Virus record (IMG/VR): IMGVR_UViG_3300047666_000603
Coordinates: 1 to 64,000 of that record
Direction: 5' to 3' (one strand)
Source: a virus
DNA length: 64,000 bases
Translations under genes and position numbers: made by a program
The notes under the pieces: model-generated
The model's input: the letters and a program-made list of their open reading frames with translations, nothing else
Databases searched by the model: none
Told to the model about the DNA's origin: nothing
Shown: positions 23,725 through 31,897 of the stretch, one piece after another
Layout: every line of letters begins with the position of its first letter
How positions within the stretch are numbered: the stretch's first letter is position 1

Positions 23725-24036
23725 ATGGATTGTAAAGAGTTAAAAGTATTTTACGAAAAGGTGACGGAAAGCCCTCACTTTATGGTGTACCTCACATTGC
23801 AGAATAAGTTAAGGCAAGTGTGTGAGAGTTTCGATGGAGTGTTCATTGACATCACCTCCGACGACAAAACCTTTGACAACCTAATGAAGTTTAACAAGCA
23901 AGCATTAGACGTGTTAGAGGACATGGAGAAGATATGGAGCAAGATAGATTCATCAAAACAAGCGGAACTTCGAGCAAGCCAAAGGGAGGCGGGAGAAGCA
24001 TCATTAGAAAGTATGCTAAAGAAATTCAGAGAATGA
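23725..24036 (+). CDS. Hypothetical protein, 103 aa
   Basis: Starts MDCKELKVFYEKVTESPHFM immediately after the previous stop. Helical with LDVLEDMEKIWSKIDSSKQA. Stop overlaps the next ATG. No motif recognised. Confidence 0.55.
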   Translation: MDCKELKVFYEKVTESPHFMVYLTLQNKLRQVCESFDGVFIDITSDDKTFDNLMKFNKQALDVLEDMEKIWSKIDSSKQAELRASQREAGEASLESMLKKFRE

Positions 24037-24149
24037 GCATTTTTACAGGAGTGAACACAACGTCAGATGATGAGTTTGACGAGATAGTGTATTTCCTATA
24101 CGGAGAATTTGAACATTGCGAAACAACCTATATTACAACACATGAGTAG
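24033..24149 (+). CDS. Hypothetical protein, 38 aa
   Basis: MSIFTGVNTTSDDEFDEIVY then FLYGEFEHCETTYITTHE. Starts by ATGA overlap with the previous gene and ends inside the start region of the phosphoesterase. Small and acidic; translated status inferred from the coupling. Confidence 0.45.
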   Translation: MSIFTGVNTTSDDEFDEIVYFLYGEFEHCETTYITTHE

Positions 24150-25191
24150 TAAGAGAGTTCGTCTGAAACAAGATGAAGTAGAAGTTGTCGATAATTACAG
24201 GAGAATAAAAGAGGAAGCGAAAGCGGAGGGTATTCCTGTTTCAGCCATAAGTTCTGGTTGGATAAAGAATAAGAGCGCAAGCCTACATTTCAAGAACCCT
24301 TTATTTGAAGGGAGCGGCGTAAAACCCGAAGAAGTGAAAAAAAAGTTTCGCGAGGAGATGATGCAATACTCCCCGAAATACGAAGCAATAGTTAGGCCCA
24401 AGTTAAAAGAGCCGCACCTATTTGTTTTAAGCATAGCAGACCTCCATATAGGTAAGCTATCCACTCCAACAAGCACTAGGGAGAAATACGGAACGAAAGT
24501 GGCTGTAAAGAGAGCTAAGGAGGCTACAAACGCATTACTCAATCGCGCACTAGGATACGACATAGATCAAATACTACTTCCATGCGGAAATGACCTACTT
24601 CATGTGGACAACTCAAACAAAACCACCACAAGAGGAACCCCGCAAGATGTAGATGGGAATTGGCACGATAACTTCACCGCAGCAAGAAAACTGTATGTAG
24701 AGATAATAGAACAACTCATGCAAGTGGCAGACGTACACATTTGCCACATACCGTCAAACCACGATTACGTAACAGGGTATTGCCTAACAGATGCACTTTA
24801 CTGTTGGTTTAATAAGTCGGACAACGTAACATTCGACCTAGACATGAACCACAGAAAGTATTATCAATACAGCAATAATCTAATTGGTGTTAGTCATGGT
24901 GATGGAGCGAAGATGCCCGAACTCCCGCTTCTTATGGCAAACGAATCAGCAAAACAATGGGCAGACACAGACTACAGATACTTTTATTTAGGCCACATAC
25001 ATCATAAGGATGTATTTAAGTTTAGAAGCGGAAAAGACTACCAAGGAGTGACGGTGGAGTATTTAAGAAGCCCAAGCGCGGCGGATAGGTGGCACAGCGA
25101 CAATGGCTATCAACACGCTAAAACAGCAATAGAAGCATTTATACATAGCCCAAATGAAGGTCAGGTGGCGAGAATAACCTACAACTTCTAG
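24142..25191 (+). CDS. Calcineurin-like metallophosphoesterase
   Basis: 349 aa from MSSKRVRLKQDEVEV (an upstream ATG at 24109 is possible). The two-metal motifs are in order: SIADLHIGK (DxH, about 102), CGNDLLHVD (GD/ND), SNHDYVTGY (GNHD-type), VSHGDG, and YLGHIHHKD (GHxH). Substrate could be DNA ends, RNA or a nucleotide; the family includes SbcD/Mre11-like and phage 5'-phosphatases. It may process DNA at packaging or replication. Last gene before an accessory insertion. Confidence 0.85.
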   Translation: MSSKRVRLKQDEVEVVDNYRRIKEEAKAEGIPVSAISSGWIKNKSASLHFKNPLFEGSGVKPEEVKKKFREEMMQYSPKYEAIVRPKLKEPHLFVLSIADLHIGKLSTPTSTREKYGTKVAVKRAKEATNALLNRALGYDIDQILLPCGNDLLHVDNSNKTTTRGTPQDVDGNWHDNFTAARKLYVEIIEQLMQVADVHICHIPSNHDYVTGYCLTDALYCWFNKSDNVTFDLDMNHRKYYQYSNNLIGVSHGDGAKMPELPLLMANESAKQWADTDYRYFYLGHIHHKDVFKFRSGKDYQGVTVEYLRSPSAADRWHSDNGYQHAKTAIEAFIHSPNEGQVARITYNF

Positions 25192-25201
25192 TTTTTATTC
25201 G

Positions 25202-25286
25202 TATATTTGGAGGGTTAATTACAACGGTTTAAATATAGTGTCGTGGCGCACCCAATAAATGCCACTAAACTTAAAAATTGGTAAAT
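25202..25286. repeat. Weak attC-like region L and promoter-like element
   Basis: TATATTTGG (25202-25210) resembles a -7 element. TTACAAC (25219-25225) is followed by GTTTA (25227-25231) / TAAAC (25266-25270) and GTGGC (25243-25247) / GCCAC (25261-25265), a short nested palindrome. The TTACAAC core is the same as the end of the tRNA-like unit. Could mark the 5' boundary of the two-gene insertion at 25.3-25.8 kb. Confidence 0.35.
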
Positions 25287-25294
25287 ATTTGATT

Positions 25295-25510
25295 ATGAAA
25301 AACAGACTTAAATTTAACCTGCGCTATGCACTATATTTTGTGTTGTGTGTAGTGCTTTTATCTAGCTGCGTTGAACGTAGGTGCTATGATGAAGAGCATA
25401 TACTGTTAATAACCGAAAATGCCTTTTTAGAAGGATATAAAGCAGCATTAATGAAGCAGCACCAAGATAGTGCGTGGAATAATGTGAAACAGCAATACAA
25501 GTTTGACTAG
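25295..25510 (+). CDS. Small lipoprotein, 71 aa
   Basis: Start ATG 25295 (MKNRLKFNLRYALYFVLCVV) gives a clean type II signal peptide with lipobox LLSSC (cysteine at about residue 24), so the mature protein is lipid-anchored in the envelope. The mature part is short, charged and helical (LEGYKAALMKQHQDSAWNN). It could be a superinfection-exclusion lipoprotein or an outer spanin-type protein; inference. Lies in an accessory insertion between the phosphoesterase and the portal. Confidence 0.65.
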   Translation: MKNRLKFNLRYALYFVLCVVLLSSCVERRCYDEEHILLITENAFLEGYKAALMKQHQDSAWNNVKQQYKFD

Positions 25511-25521
25511 TATTACACACA

Positions 25522-25827
25522 ATGGACAAGGCTAAACGAAGTAATTTAAAAAGATTTGAAATGATAAAACTAAAAGCAGAAGTAAACAAAAGTGCAGTAA
25601 TGAGAGAATTACAAGCAAAAGCAATTGAAAGATTTAAAGACTCTTGGCAACCTGAATTACAAGTACAAGCCTACATGAATGGAGCGCATGACCTTTTTAA
25701 ATTATTGCGTTTAGGTGATGTTAGCGTTTCGTTTACGGATAGATTATTTGAAATAGCTTATGATTACGAATCTTCCGTAAGCGAACGAATGGAACAAATA
25801 AAGACCTTATTAGTAAATGAACGCTAA
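25522..25827 (+). CDS. Hypothetical accessory protein, 101 aa
   Basis: Starts MDKAKRSNLKRFEMIKLKAE; Lys-rich helical N-terminus then YMNGAHDLFKLLRLGDVSVS. No family recognised. The stop TAA lies within GCTAACACC, the 5' end of palindrome C, as in cassette arrays. Confidence 0.6.
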   Translation: MDKAKRSNLKRFEMIKLKAEVNKSAVMRELQAKAIERFKDSWQPELQVQAYMNGAHDLFKLLRLGDVSVSFTDRLFEIAYDYESSVSERMEQIKTLLVNER

Positions 25828-25873
25828 CACCAAGCTATAAAGCGTTTCAATGCTTTTATAGCGTCTGTTGTGA
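25822..25873. repeat. Palindrome C (AACACCAAG ... CTGTTG family)
   Basis: Stem from 25834-25843 pairing with 25852-25862 with one extrahelical T (25854), extended by GTT/AAT; outer AACA/TGTT box (25826-25829 / 25866-25869). The stem is completely different in sequence from A and D yet fully paired. Nine bp later comes the late-promoter -33 box. Confidence 0.6.
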
Positions 25874-25880
25874 TTTAATA

Positions 25881-25917
25881 CAATAACAAGCCCTCACTAG
25901 CAATCGCTTAAATTTGC
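25881..25917 (+). promoter_or_regulatory. Late promoter 2 (portal)
   Basis: CAATAACAA (25881-25889), 19 bp, TAAATTTGC (25909-25917). It shows that the portal start must lie downstream, supporting the GTG at 25935, 26 nt from the -7 box. Confidence 0.75.
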
Positions 25918-25934
25918 CCCTAAAGCAAATTTTT

Positions 25935-28277
25935 GTGGCTAAAACATCAGGTTATATAGGGGCGTTTCCGAGCGAAATTGATAGTCCCGAACAGAAAGCA
26001 AAAGAAGAATGGGGGTTAAAGTACGCTCAAGCCATTGTATCTTCGTCTGAAAGATCAGATGAAACCTACACTGATAGAAAGGATAGATGGGAAGAGAACA
26101 GGCGATACGGTCGCGGCCTCCAAGATATAGATAAGCTAAAACCAAAAGCAATACCCACAGAGAACGAGTGGGCAACCCTTCCATACGACATAGGAACACC
26201 CGTTCCAAAGCAAATCCGTGTCATACAAGAAACCATTTACTCCCACCCATACAAACCAAAGGTGGAAGTATTTGACAGCCACAGCCACAGCAGACTAGAG
26301 CGAAGAAAGAACGAACTTCTAGCCAAGATGCAGCTTAGTAAAGAAGTGGCTAACATGAAAGCAGAGGGCATCCTACCTGAGCAATTGAGTTTTCAAAAGC
26401 TAGATGGTGCGCCAAAAGACGCGCATGAAGTGGAGATGTACCTAAAAACCAACGCTAAAACCATTGAGGAAATAGCAATAGAGAAGTTGGTGAGGCGGTC
26501 TTTTGCTAGATGTAATATGCCTGCTATTGAGAAGAGGTTTGTTAGAGATGCTGCCGAAATTCAATGGATGGCTTCGTATACAGGTATAGATGACAATGGT
26601 AACTTCTACGCTGAATATATAGACCCAATGCTATCTGGTTCAAGCTACGTGGAGAACGAAGACTTCTCTGACATGACTTGGGCATATCACGTAAGCTACA
26701 TAACGGTTGGTGAGTTCCGAGACAAGATGCCCCACCTAAATGACGACCAAGTTCTAAGTGTCATTCGGCAGAACGTAGGAAACAGACTAAAAGACGACTA
26801 CAACCTAGAGTTAGGAACACGAAACTACTTCAACCTTTCATCCGACGAGAGAAACGCACTTGACAGCGTACTCATTGAAGTACTTAATTTTGAAACCCTA
26901 CAATCAGACAGAGTAACTTACGTAGAGAAAAAACTAAGCACAGGCGGTTTTGACATAAAGAAAAGAAGTGCTGATTACGAAGGGCCAAAAGACCCCGACT
27001 CAAAAAAGAAAACACATAAAGGAATTATAGAGAGAATATACAAAGGATGCTTCATAATGAAGACACAGTATATGCTCAAGTGGGGATTAAAGGAAGGCGT
27101 AGCATACAAGGTGAGAAAAGGCAAGATGATACACAAGCCTTTGTTTGGATATGTATTCTACGCACCGGGTATCCTAAACATGGTGAACAAGTCATTAGTG
27201 GAAGAAGTGAGACCTCACATTGACACAATGGGTATTCTTCAACTAAAGATGCTTCACTTTATTGCTTTAGCAGACCCACCCGGTCACGCAATAGACATAA
27301 CATCAGTTGTAGAGGCAATCAAAGGAATGGGAATGGAAGGCTTAAAGCCTAAGGACATTGCCGAGATGAAGTCATGGACGGGAAACTACTACTACGCCTC
27401 CCGCGATGAAATGGGTAACGCCATAGTACAACCGGGTATGAAGCCAATAGAGTTTCAGCCAAGCACACTAGACCAAGCCGTAGAACGATTTGCAATGCTC
27501 TACAACAATGAATTGCAGAAAGTGAAGGAAATCTTAGGCGTGAATGACGCGGTGGATGGAAGCACTCCCGACAAGAAAGCATTAGTGGGTGTTCAAAACC
27601 AAGCAATAGCCGCACACAAGACAAGCGTAAGATACTTGCAGCAAGCTTACCTACATATGGTGCAGGAAATAGCCCAACGCTGCGCCTACTACCAACAACT
27701 CGCCATAAAGGAAGGAACTATAAGCGATGAGATGAAAGACCTCCTCAGCGAACCTGAATTTGCTGTATTAGATGCAAAGAAGATTGGGGAGCTTATGTAT
27801 AACATCAAAATGGAACTACTCCCCGACGCGCAGCAGCAAGCAGAACTTCGGGAACAACTAAACATAGCATTACAGCAAGGAATGATAAGCGTCGATGACG
27901 TTATAATGATACAGCGAGTAGCTAAGGAGAGCTTGGAGAAAGCCGAGGAGATATTTCAAATGCGCGTAGAAAGGAAGCGTGTACAGCAGCAAGAAGCCTC
28001 ACAACAGCAAATGCAAGCAGAGCAGCAAGCCGCAATGCAAATACTACAAGCCGAAGCCCAAAGAGATATGCAAATCAACGCTGCTAAAATGGAGATGGAA
28101 AACGCGAAAGGCGAAATAGAAATTGCAGCCATACGGGAAAAAGGAATAGAGGCGCGGATGTCTATGACGGAAGAATACGACCGCAAAGAAAAACTAGCAG
28201 AAAAACAAGCTGAACTAGAAGCTCAATACGGAGACACAAAATCAGAATCGAAGAACACCCCTGCAACACCTAGATAA
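25935..28277 (+). CDS. Portal protein
   Basis: 780 aa from GTG 25935 (the frame is open further upstream, but that part is occupied by the promoter). Identified by size, position directly before TerL, a mixed N-terminal half, and the C-terminal portal-like segment GVNDAVDGSTPDKKALVGVQ, followed by long helices and a Gln/Glu-rich coiled coil (RVQQQEASQQQMQAEQQAAM). A dodecamer of this protein forms the DNA gate of the head. The pattern is like P22/crAss-like portals. TAATG overlap with TerL. Confidence 0.8.
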   Translation: MAKTSGYIGAFPSEIDSPEQKAKEEWGLKYAQAIVSSSERSDETYTDRKDRWEENRRYGRGLQDIDKLKPKAIPTENEWATLPYDIGTPVPKQIRVIQETIYSHPYKPKVEVFDSHSHSRLERRKNELLAKMQLSKEVANMKAEGILPEQLSFQKLDGAPKDAHEVEMYLKTNAKTIEEIAIEKLVRRSFARCNMPAIEKRFVRDAAEIQWMASYTGIDDNGNFYAEYIDPMLSGSSYVENEDFSDMTWAYHVSYITVGEFRDKMPHLNDDQVLSVIRQNVGNRLKDDYNLELGTRNYFNLSSDERNALDSVLIEVLNFETLQSDRVTYVEKKLSTGGFDIKKRSADYEGPKDPDSKKKTHKGIIERIYKGCFIMKTQYMLKWGLKEGVAYKVRKGKMIHKPLFGYVFYAPGILNMVNKSLVEEVRPHIDTMGILQLKMLHFIALADPPGHAIDITSVVEAIKGMGMEGLKPKDIAEMKSWTGNYYYASRDEMGNAIVQPGMKPIEFQPSTLDQAVERFAMLYNNELQKVKEILGVNDAVDGSTPDKKALVGVQNQAIAAHKTSVRYLQQAYLHMVQEIAQRCAYYQQLAIKEGTISDEMKDLLSEPEFAVLDAKKIGELMYNIKMELLPDAQQQAELREQLNIALQQGMISVDDVIMIQRVAKESLEKAEEIFQMRVERKRVQQQEASQQQMQAEQQAAMQILQAEAQRDMQINAAKMEMENAKGEIEIAAIREKGIEARMSMTEEYDRKEKLAEKQAELEAQYGDTKSESKNTPATPR

Positions 28278-30433
28278 TGCCATATACAAAAGCACAAATA
28301 GAATGCAGAGAAGCGCATAAGAAATTTGAGCGTAGATATGAAGTGAAGAAACACGTTCCTGATGCTATATGGGATTTCCCATACATACGTCCTGAGCCAC
28401 CTTCCGCTCCCGCCAAAATACACAACTACGGAAAGGCAAAAGGTGAGCGGAAGTTTCCTTATTACACAGATGAGTTTGTAGATAAAATGGAAGCCCTTGC
28501 GAGAGAGGACGTTCTTTCAGAAGAGTATATAAGCTTTGTGGAAGGGGAATGGAGTAGACGTGTAAAGGGATTCTTTTTTTACAACGGGAACTCTCTTGAA
28601 TACGTAACAGGACACCACTACTGCACACTGCAATACTGGAAAATACCTGTAACCAAGAAAGTGAGAGGTGTGAGCCGTAAAGGAAGGTACAAGCCTGACT
28701 TTATAGATATGCAGCGGGATATTTGGTACGCTATAGACTATGCCCGAAAGTGCGATGTGTCTACAGGTGTGTGCTTAGTCGGCTTCCGTCGATCAGGAAA
28801 AACAGCTACAGCATTAGCGGAAGGCTATTGGGACTCCACAGAGAACCCTGAAAGCGTATTCGCCATACAAAGTAAACCGGGTAACGATTCCAAGAAGCAA
28901 TTTAAGAAGCTAGTGGATAGTTGGAAGCTAGTTCCCATTTGGTTCAAGCCGAAAGATACAGAGGAAACAACCCAAACCACACGCCTAGTATTTGGAGAAA
29001 AGAAACAGAAAGGACGTAGCATTGAAGACCGTGTATACCAAGAAGTACTTAACTCCGTAATATACGCAGAGAACTCAAAGGAAGAAGCACTCGATGGTGA
29101 GTATGTCAGCTTTGTGTTTCAGGATGAGCTTGGGAAAAGCCCACGAACACTGAACGTAGAAGAAAGGTGGAATATTACAAAGGAAGCCTTATTTGATGGT
29201 AGTGATGTAATTGGGAAAGCCTTCTTAACATCAACCGTAGAAGATCAGAATAAATATGGTAGCGCACACTTCAAGAGAATATTTGACGACTCCGACCCAA
29301 ACAAGCTACTACCAAACGGCCTAACAAACTCAACACTATTCAGACTATTCCTTCCTGCTTATTACGGGTTTCGCGGGGAAGAGAAAAACAAGAAAATAAG
29401 CTTCGTAGACGAATGGGGATACACAAACGTAAAAGAATCTAAGGAATACCACCAAAAGATGTACGACTCTAAGAAAGGAGACTCACTGCTTTCTTACAGA
29501 CGTAAATACCCCATGTCTATAAATGACTGTTGGATTACGAGCGATGCTAAGAACAACTTTAGCAGCCAACGCTTAATGGAGCAGAAGATATGGAATGACG
29601 GAGTGAACTCTACAGAATGGGTGAGAGGTAATTTCATGTGGAAGCAAGGAAGGAAATGGACGGAAGTTGATTTTTATCCCGATGAACAACAAGGAAGGTG
29701 GTTAGTAGCTTGGCAACCCGACGAACACGACCGCAACCAATGGGATTTATACAACGGAACACAGAAACGACCTAAGCGTTCTTTCTGCTTTACGGGAATT
29801 GACCCATTTAGTCACGGGAAAGTGGTGGATGATGAGCAAGGCTCTAACGGCGCAGCAGTGACAATACTAAAAAGCTACGGAGGAACAGACCTTAAAGAAT
29901 CTGTCGTATGCGTTTACAATTACAGACAAGCAGACCCTAACGCGCAGATAGAGGACATGATAATGCAATGCGTGTATTATTCTTCTCCCGCGCTAATTGA
30001 AAGCAACGTAGGATTTGCAATAAACGGATTCCAAGACAAAGGCTACTATGGATTCTGTGAGATGAACCCATTAGAGACCCGTCAGGAGATTATCAGGAAA
30101 GGAAAGAAGGGATATGCCACAACGTCAAAAGAAAGCGTAGAAAACCTTATAAGCAACGTAGCAAGCTATATATTGGATAGGGTGGGGAAGCGAGAAGATG
30201 GTGAGTGCGGATATTTCCCACCGCAGCTCGTAGACCAATGCCTAAACTTCAACCCTGAAAAACGCGGCCCCTATGACCTTGTAATGGCATTAGGGATAGC
30301 TGTAATACTTCTCCGCAACGAAAAACAAAGCACCAACATAGGTTGGGATTTTAGCGATTGGGTTCCTAGAGCAAGTGTTTCCACCTACGAAAGAGTGAAA
30401 ACAGGGCTAAAAAAGAGTCAAATCATCGGCTAG
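28277..30433 (+). CDS. terL: Terminase large subunit
   Basis: 718 aa. The packaging ATPase has Walker A GFRRSGKT (169-176) and a Walker B-like FVFQDELGK, with coupling segment KAFLTSTVEDQ. The C-terminal nuclease domain starts FTGIDPFSHGK (RNase H-like Asp), with further acidic residues in ALIESNVG and YDLVMALGIAV. It cuts and pumps DNA into the head through the portal. Its last 11 nt overlap an antisense XRE gene. No small terminase is obvious next to it. Confidence 0.9.
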   Translation: MPYTKAQIECREAHKKFERRYEVKKHVPDAIWDFPYIRPEPPSAPAKIHNYGKAKGERKFPYYTDEFVDKMEALAREDVLSEEYISFVEGEWSRRVKGFFFYNGNSLEYVTGHHYCTLQYWKIPVTKKVRGVSRKGRYKPDFIDMQRDIWYAIDYARKCDVSTGVCLVGFRRSGKTATALAEGYWDSTENPESVFAIQSKPGNDSKKQFKKLVDSWKLVPIWFKPKDTEETTQTTRLVFGEKKQKGRSIEDRVYQEVLNSVIYAENSKEEALDGEYVSFVFQDELGKSPRTLNVEERWNITKEALFDGSDVIGKAFLTSTVEDQNKYGSAHFKRIFDDSDPNKLLPNGLTNSTLFRLFLPAYYGFRGEEKNKKISFVDEWGYTNVKESKEYHQKMYDSKKGDSLLSYRRKYPMSINDCWITSDAKNNFSSQRLMEQKIWNDGVNSTEWVRGNFMWKQGRKWTEVDFYPDEQQGRWLVAWQPDEHDRNQWDLYNGTQKRPKRSFCFTGIDPFSHGKVVDDEQGSNGAAVTILKSYGGTDLKESVVCVYNYRQADPNAQIEDMIMQCVYYSSPALIESNVGFAINGFQDKGYYGFCEMNPLETRQEIIRKGKKGYATTSKESVENLISNVASYILDRVGKREDGECGYFPPQLVDQCLNFNPEKRGPYDLVMALGIAVILLRNEKQSTNIGWDFSDWVPRASVSTYERVKTGLKKSQIIG

Positions 30434-30677
30434 GCATTAGCGAATAAGCATCCGCAATTGAATAGCCAAGCCCATTAAACAGCTTGGACATCGTAATGAA
30501 CGTGGTGGTTATCTTCTTGTTCTCAATATTACAGATGTGATAGGCTGTCACACCCGACAACACCTCTAACTCTCTCATACTAATCCCCTCAGCGTTTCTA
30601 AGCGTTCTCAAAAGAGTGGCTAAATCAGCCGCATCCACCTTAAACTCTACTGTTTCTTTGTAGTCTTTCTTACTCAT
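30423..30677 (-). CDS. XRE-family helix-turn-helix regulator
   Basis: 84 aa. LRTLRNAEGISMRELEVLSG followed by VTAYHICNIENKKITTTFIT is an HTH_3/Cro-CI domain. It is antisense to the surrounding late genes and overlaps the TerL 3' end by 11 nt. It diverges from late promoter 3, whose elements lie within 60 bp of its start, so it may repress that promoter or its own. Alternatively it could be an antitoxin-like cargo gene. Confidence 0.82.
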   Translation of the reverse strand: MSKKDYKETVEFKVDAADLATLLRTLRNAEGISMRELEVLSGVTAYHICNIENKKITTTFITMSKLFNGLGYSIADAYSLMPSR

Positions 30678-30697
30678 AGATATAATTTATCAAATTT

Positions 30698-30734
30698 CAA
30701 TAACAAATAGAGAACAAATATACACTTATTTTGC
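30698..30734 (+). promoter_or_regulatory. Late promoter 3 (scaffold/capsid)
   Basis: CAATAACAA (30698-30706), 19 bp, TTATTTTGC (30726-30734; second position deviates). The ATG at 30755 is 29 nt from the -7 box, which supports it over the ATG at 30749. Confidence 0.7.
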
Positions 30735-30754
30735 ATTAAACCAAATTATTGTAT

Positions 30755-31894
30755 ATGAGCGAAGTGCAAGAACAAGTAAGTAATCCATTTGCAGGGATGG
30801 TTCACGGCACAAGAACAGCCCCATCAGCACCATTAGCGGAAGCACCGTCAACAGTAGTGGATGATGAAGAAGTGGTAGAGGACACACCCGACGTGGTGGT
30901 GGACATATCCGAAGAGGCTACAGAAGAAGTGAAGGCGGAAGAGCCTAAAGAAGAAGTGGTGGCGGATGACGTAGTGACGTTAGACTTCGGGCAAAAAGTA
31001 GAACCACAAGAAGTAACAACAGAAACAATAGACGCATACAAAGAGCGACTAAGCACACTAGAGGCGGAATTAGCTAAGGCAAAAGAAACACCCAAGCTAG
31101 ACCCCCGCATAGAGAAATTAAACGACATCATCCGCAACGGAGGCGACATAAACCAATCCGTATGGGAGATGCAATCAAAAGACTACTCTGACATTTCATT
31201 GCAAGAAGTGGAGAACACTTTAAGCATAGTGAAAGACAAGTTGAAGTATTTAGATGGGGATGACGCTGACATGGTGAACATCTACCTAGACGACAAATAC
31301 CCAACACTAAGAGGTAAGAAAGACGCTGACGACTTTGACACAGATGAAGAGTTTGGCGCACAAAAGAAACGAGAAGAAACATTACTGCGGAAAGAGGCAA
31401 AAGAATTTGTTCCAAAGCTGAAAGACTTTCAGGAAGGGATGAGATTGCCAAACGCACCGCAACATAAACAACAAGAGGAATACGAACAAGCAGTGAGGGC
31501 TTATCGGACAGAAGCTATAACGAAAGTTAGTGAAATTAACTCGTTTGACATACAGCTTACAGATGACCTTACAGTGAGGATTCCAATTACAGGGGATGCC
31601 GCTAAATATGCTGACTCCATTGCCACTGAGCCTGAGAATCAAGCACAGTATTTTAATAGGTATAGGAATGAGGATGGAAGCGTGAATTTCCAAAAGCTTA
31701 AAGTAGAGACCTACCGCAGCCAAAACCAAGAGCAGATTGATAAAGCCTTGTTCGATCAGGGCCGAAGTTACGGGAAGAAGGAAGCAATACAGGAACTACA
31801 AGGTGACAACGGAGGCATGACAAGGAAAGCAGCCCCCACCACCAAAAAAACTAACAACCCGTTTTCGGGTATGAAACATTCAAAAAGAAACTAA
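30755..31894 (+). CDS. Scaffold protein
   Basis: 379 aa, acidic N-terminal third (Glu/Val/Asp repeats) then charged helices and coiled coil (YKERLSTLEAELAKAKE), located directly before the major capsid gene: the standard profile of an assembly scaffold. The motif NPFAGMVHGTR near the N-terminus recurs as NPFSGMKHSKR at the extreme C-terminus, possibly two capsid-contact sites. Removed or cleaved during head maturation in other phages. Confidence 0.75.
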   Translation: MSEVQEQVSNPFAGMVHGTRTAPSAPLAEAPSTVVDDEEVVEDTPDVVVDISEEATEEVKAEEPKEEVVADDVVTLDFGQKVEPQEVTTETIDAYKERLSTLEAELAKAKETPKLDPRIEKLNDIIRNGGDINQSVWEMQSKDYSDISLQEVENTLSIVKDKLKYLDGDDADMVNIYLDDKYPTLRGKKDADDFDTDEEFGAQKKREETLLRKEAKEFVPKLKDFQEGMRLPNAPQHKQQEEYEQAVRAYRTEAITKVSEINSFDIQLTDDLTVRIPITGDAAKYADSIATEPENQAQYFNRYRNEDGSVNFQKLKVETYRSQNQEQIDKALFDQGRSYGKKEAIQELQGDNGGMTRKAAPTTKKTNNPFSGMKHSKRN

Positions 31895-31897
31895 CAG

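Noticed and set aside
25914-25934. TTG start of the portal gene at 25914
   Set aside because: This codon lies inside the -7 box of late promoter 2, so it cannot be in the transcript; GTG 25935 is preferred.
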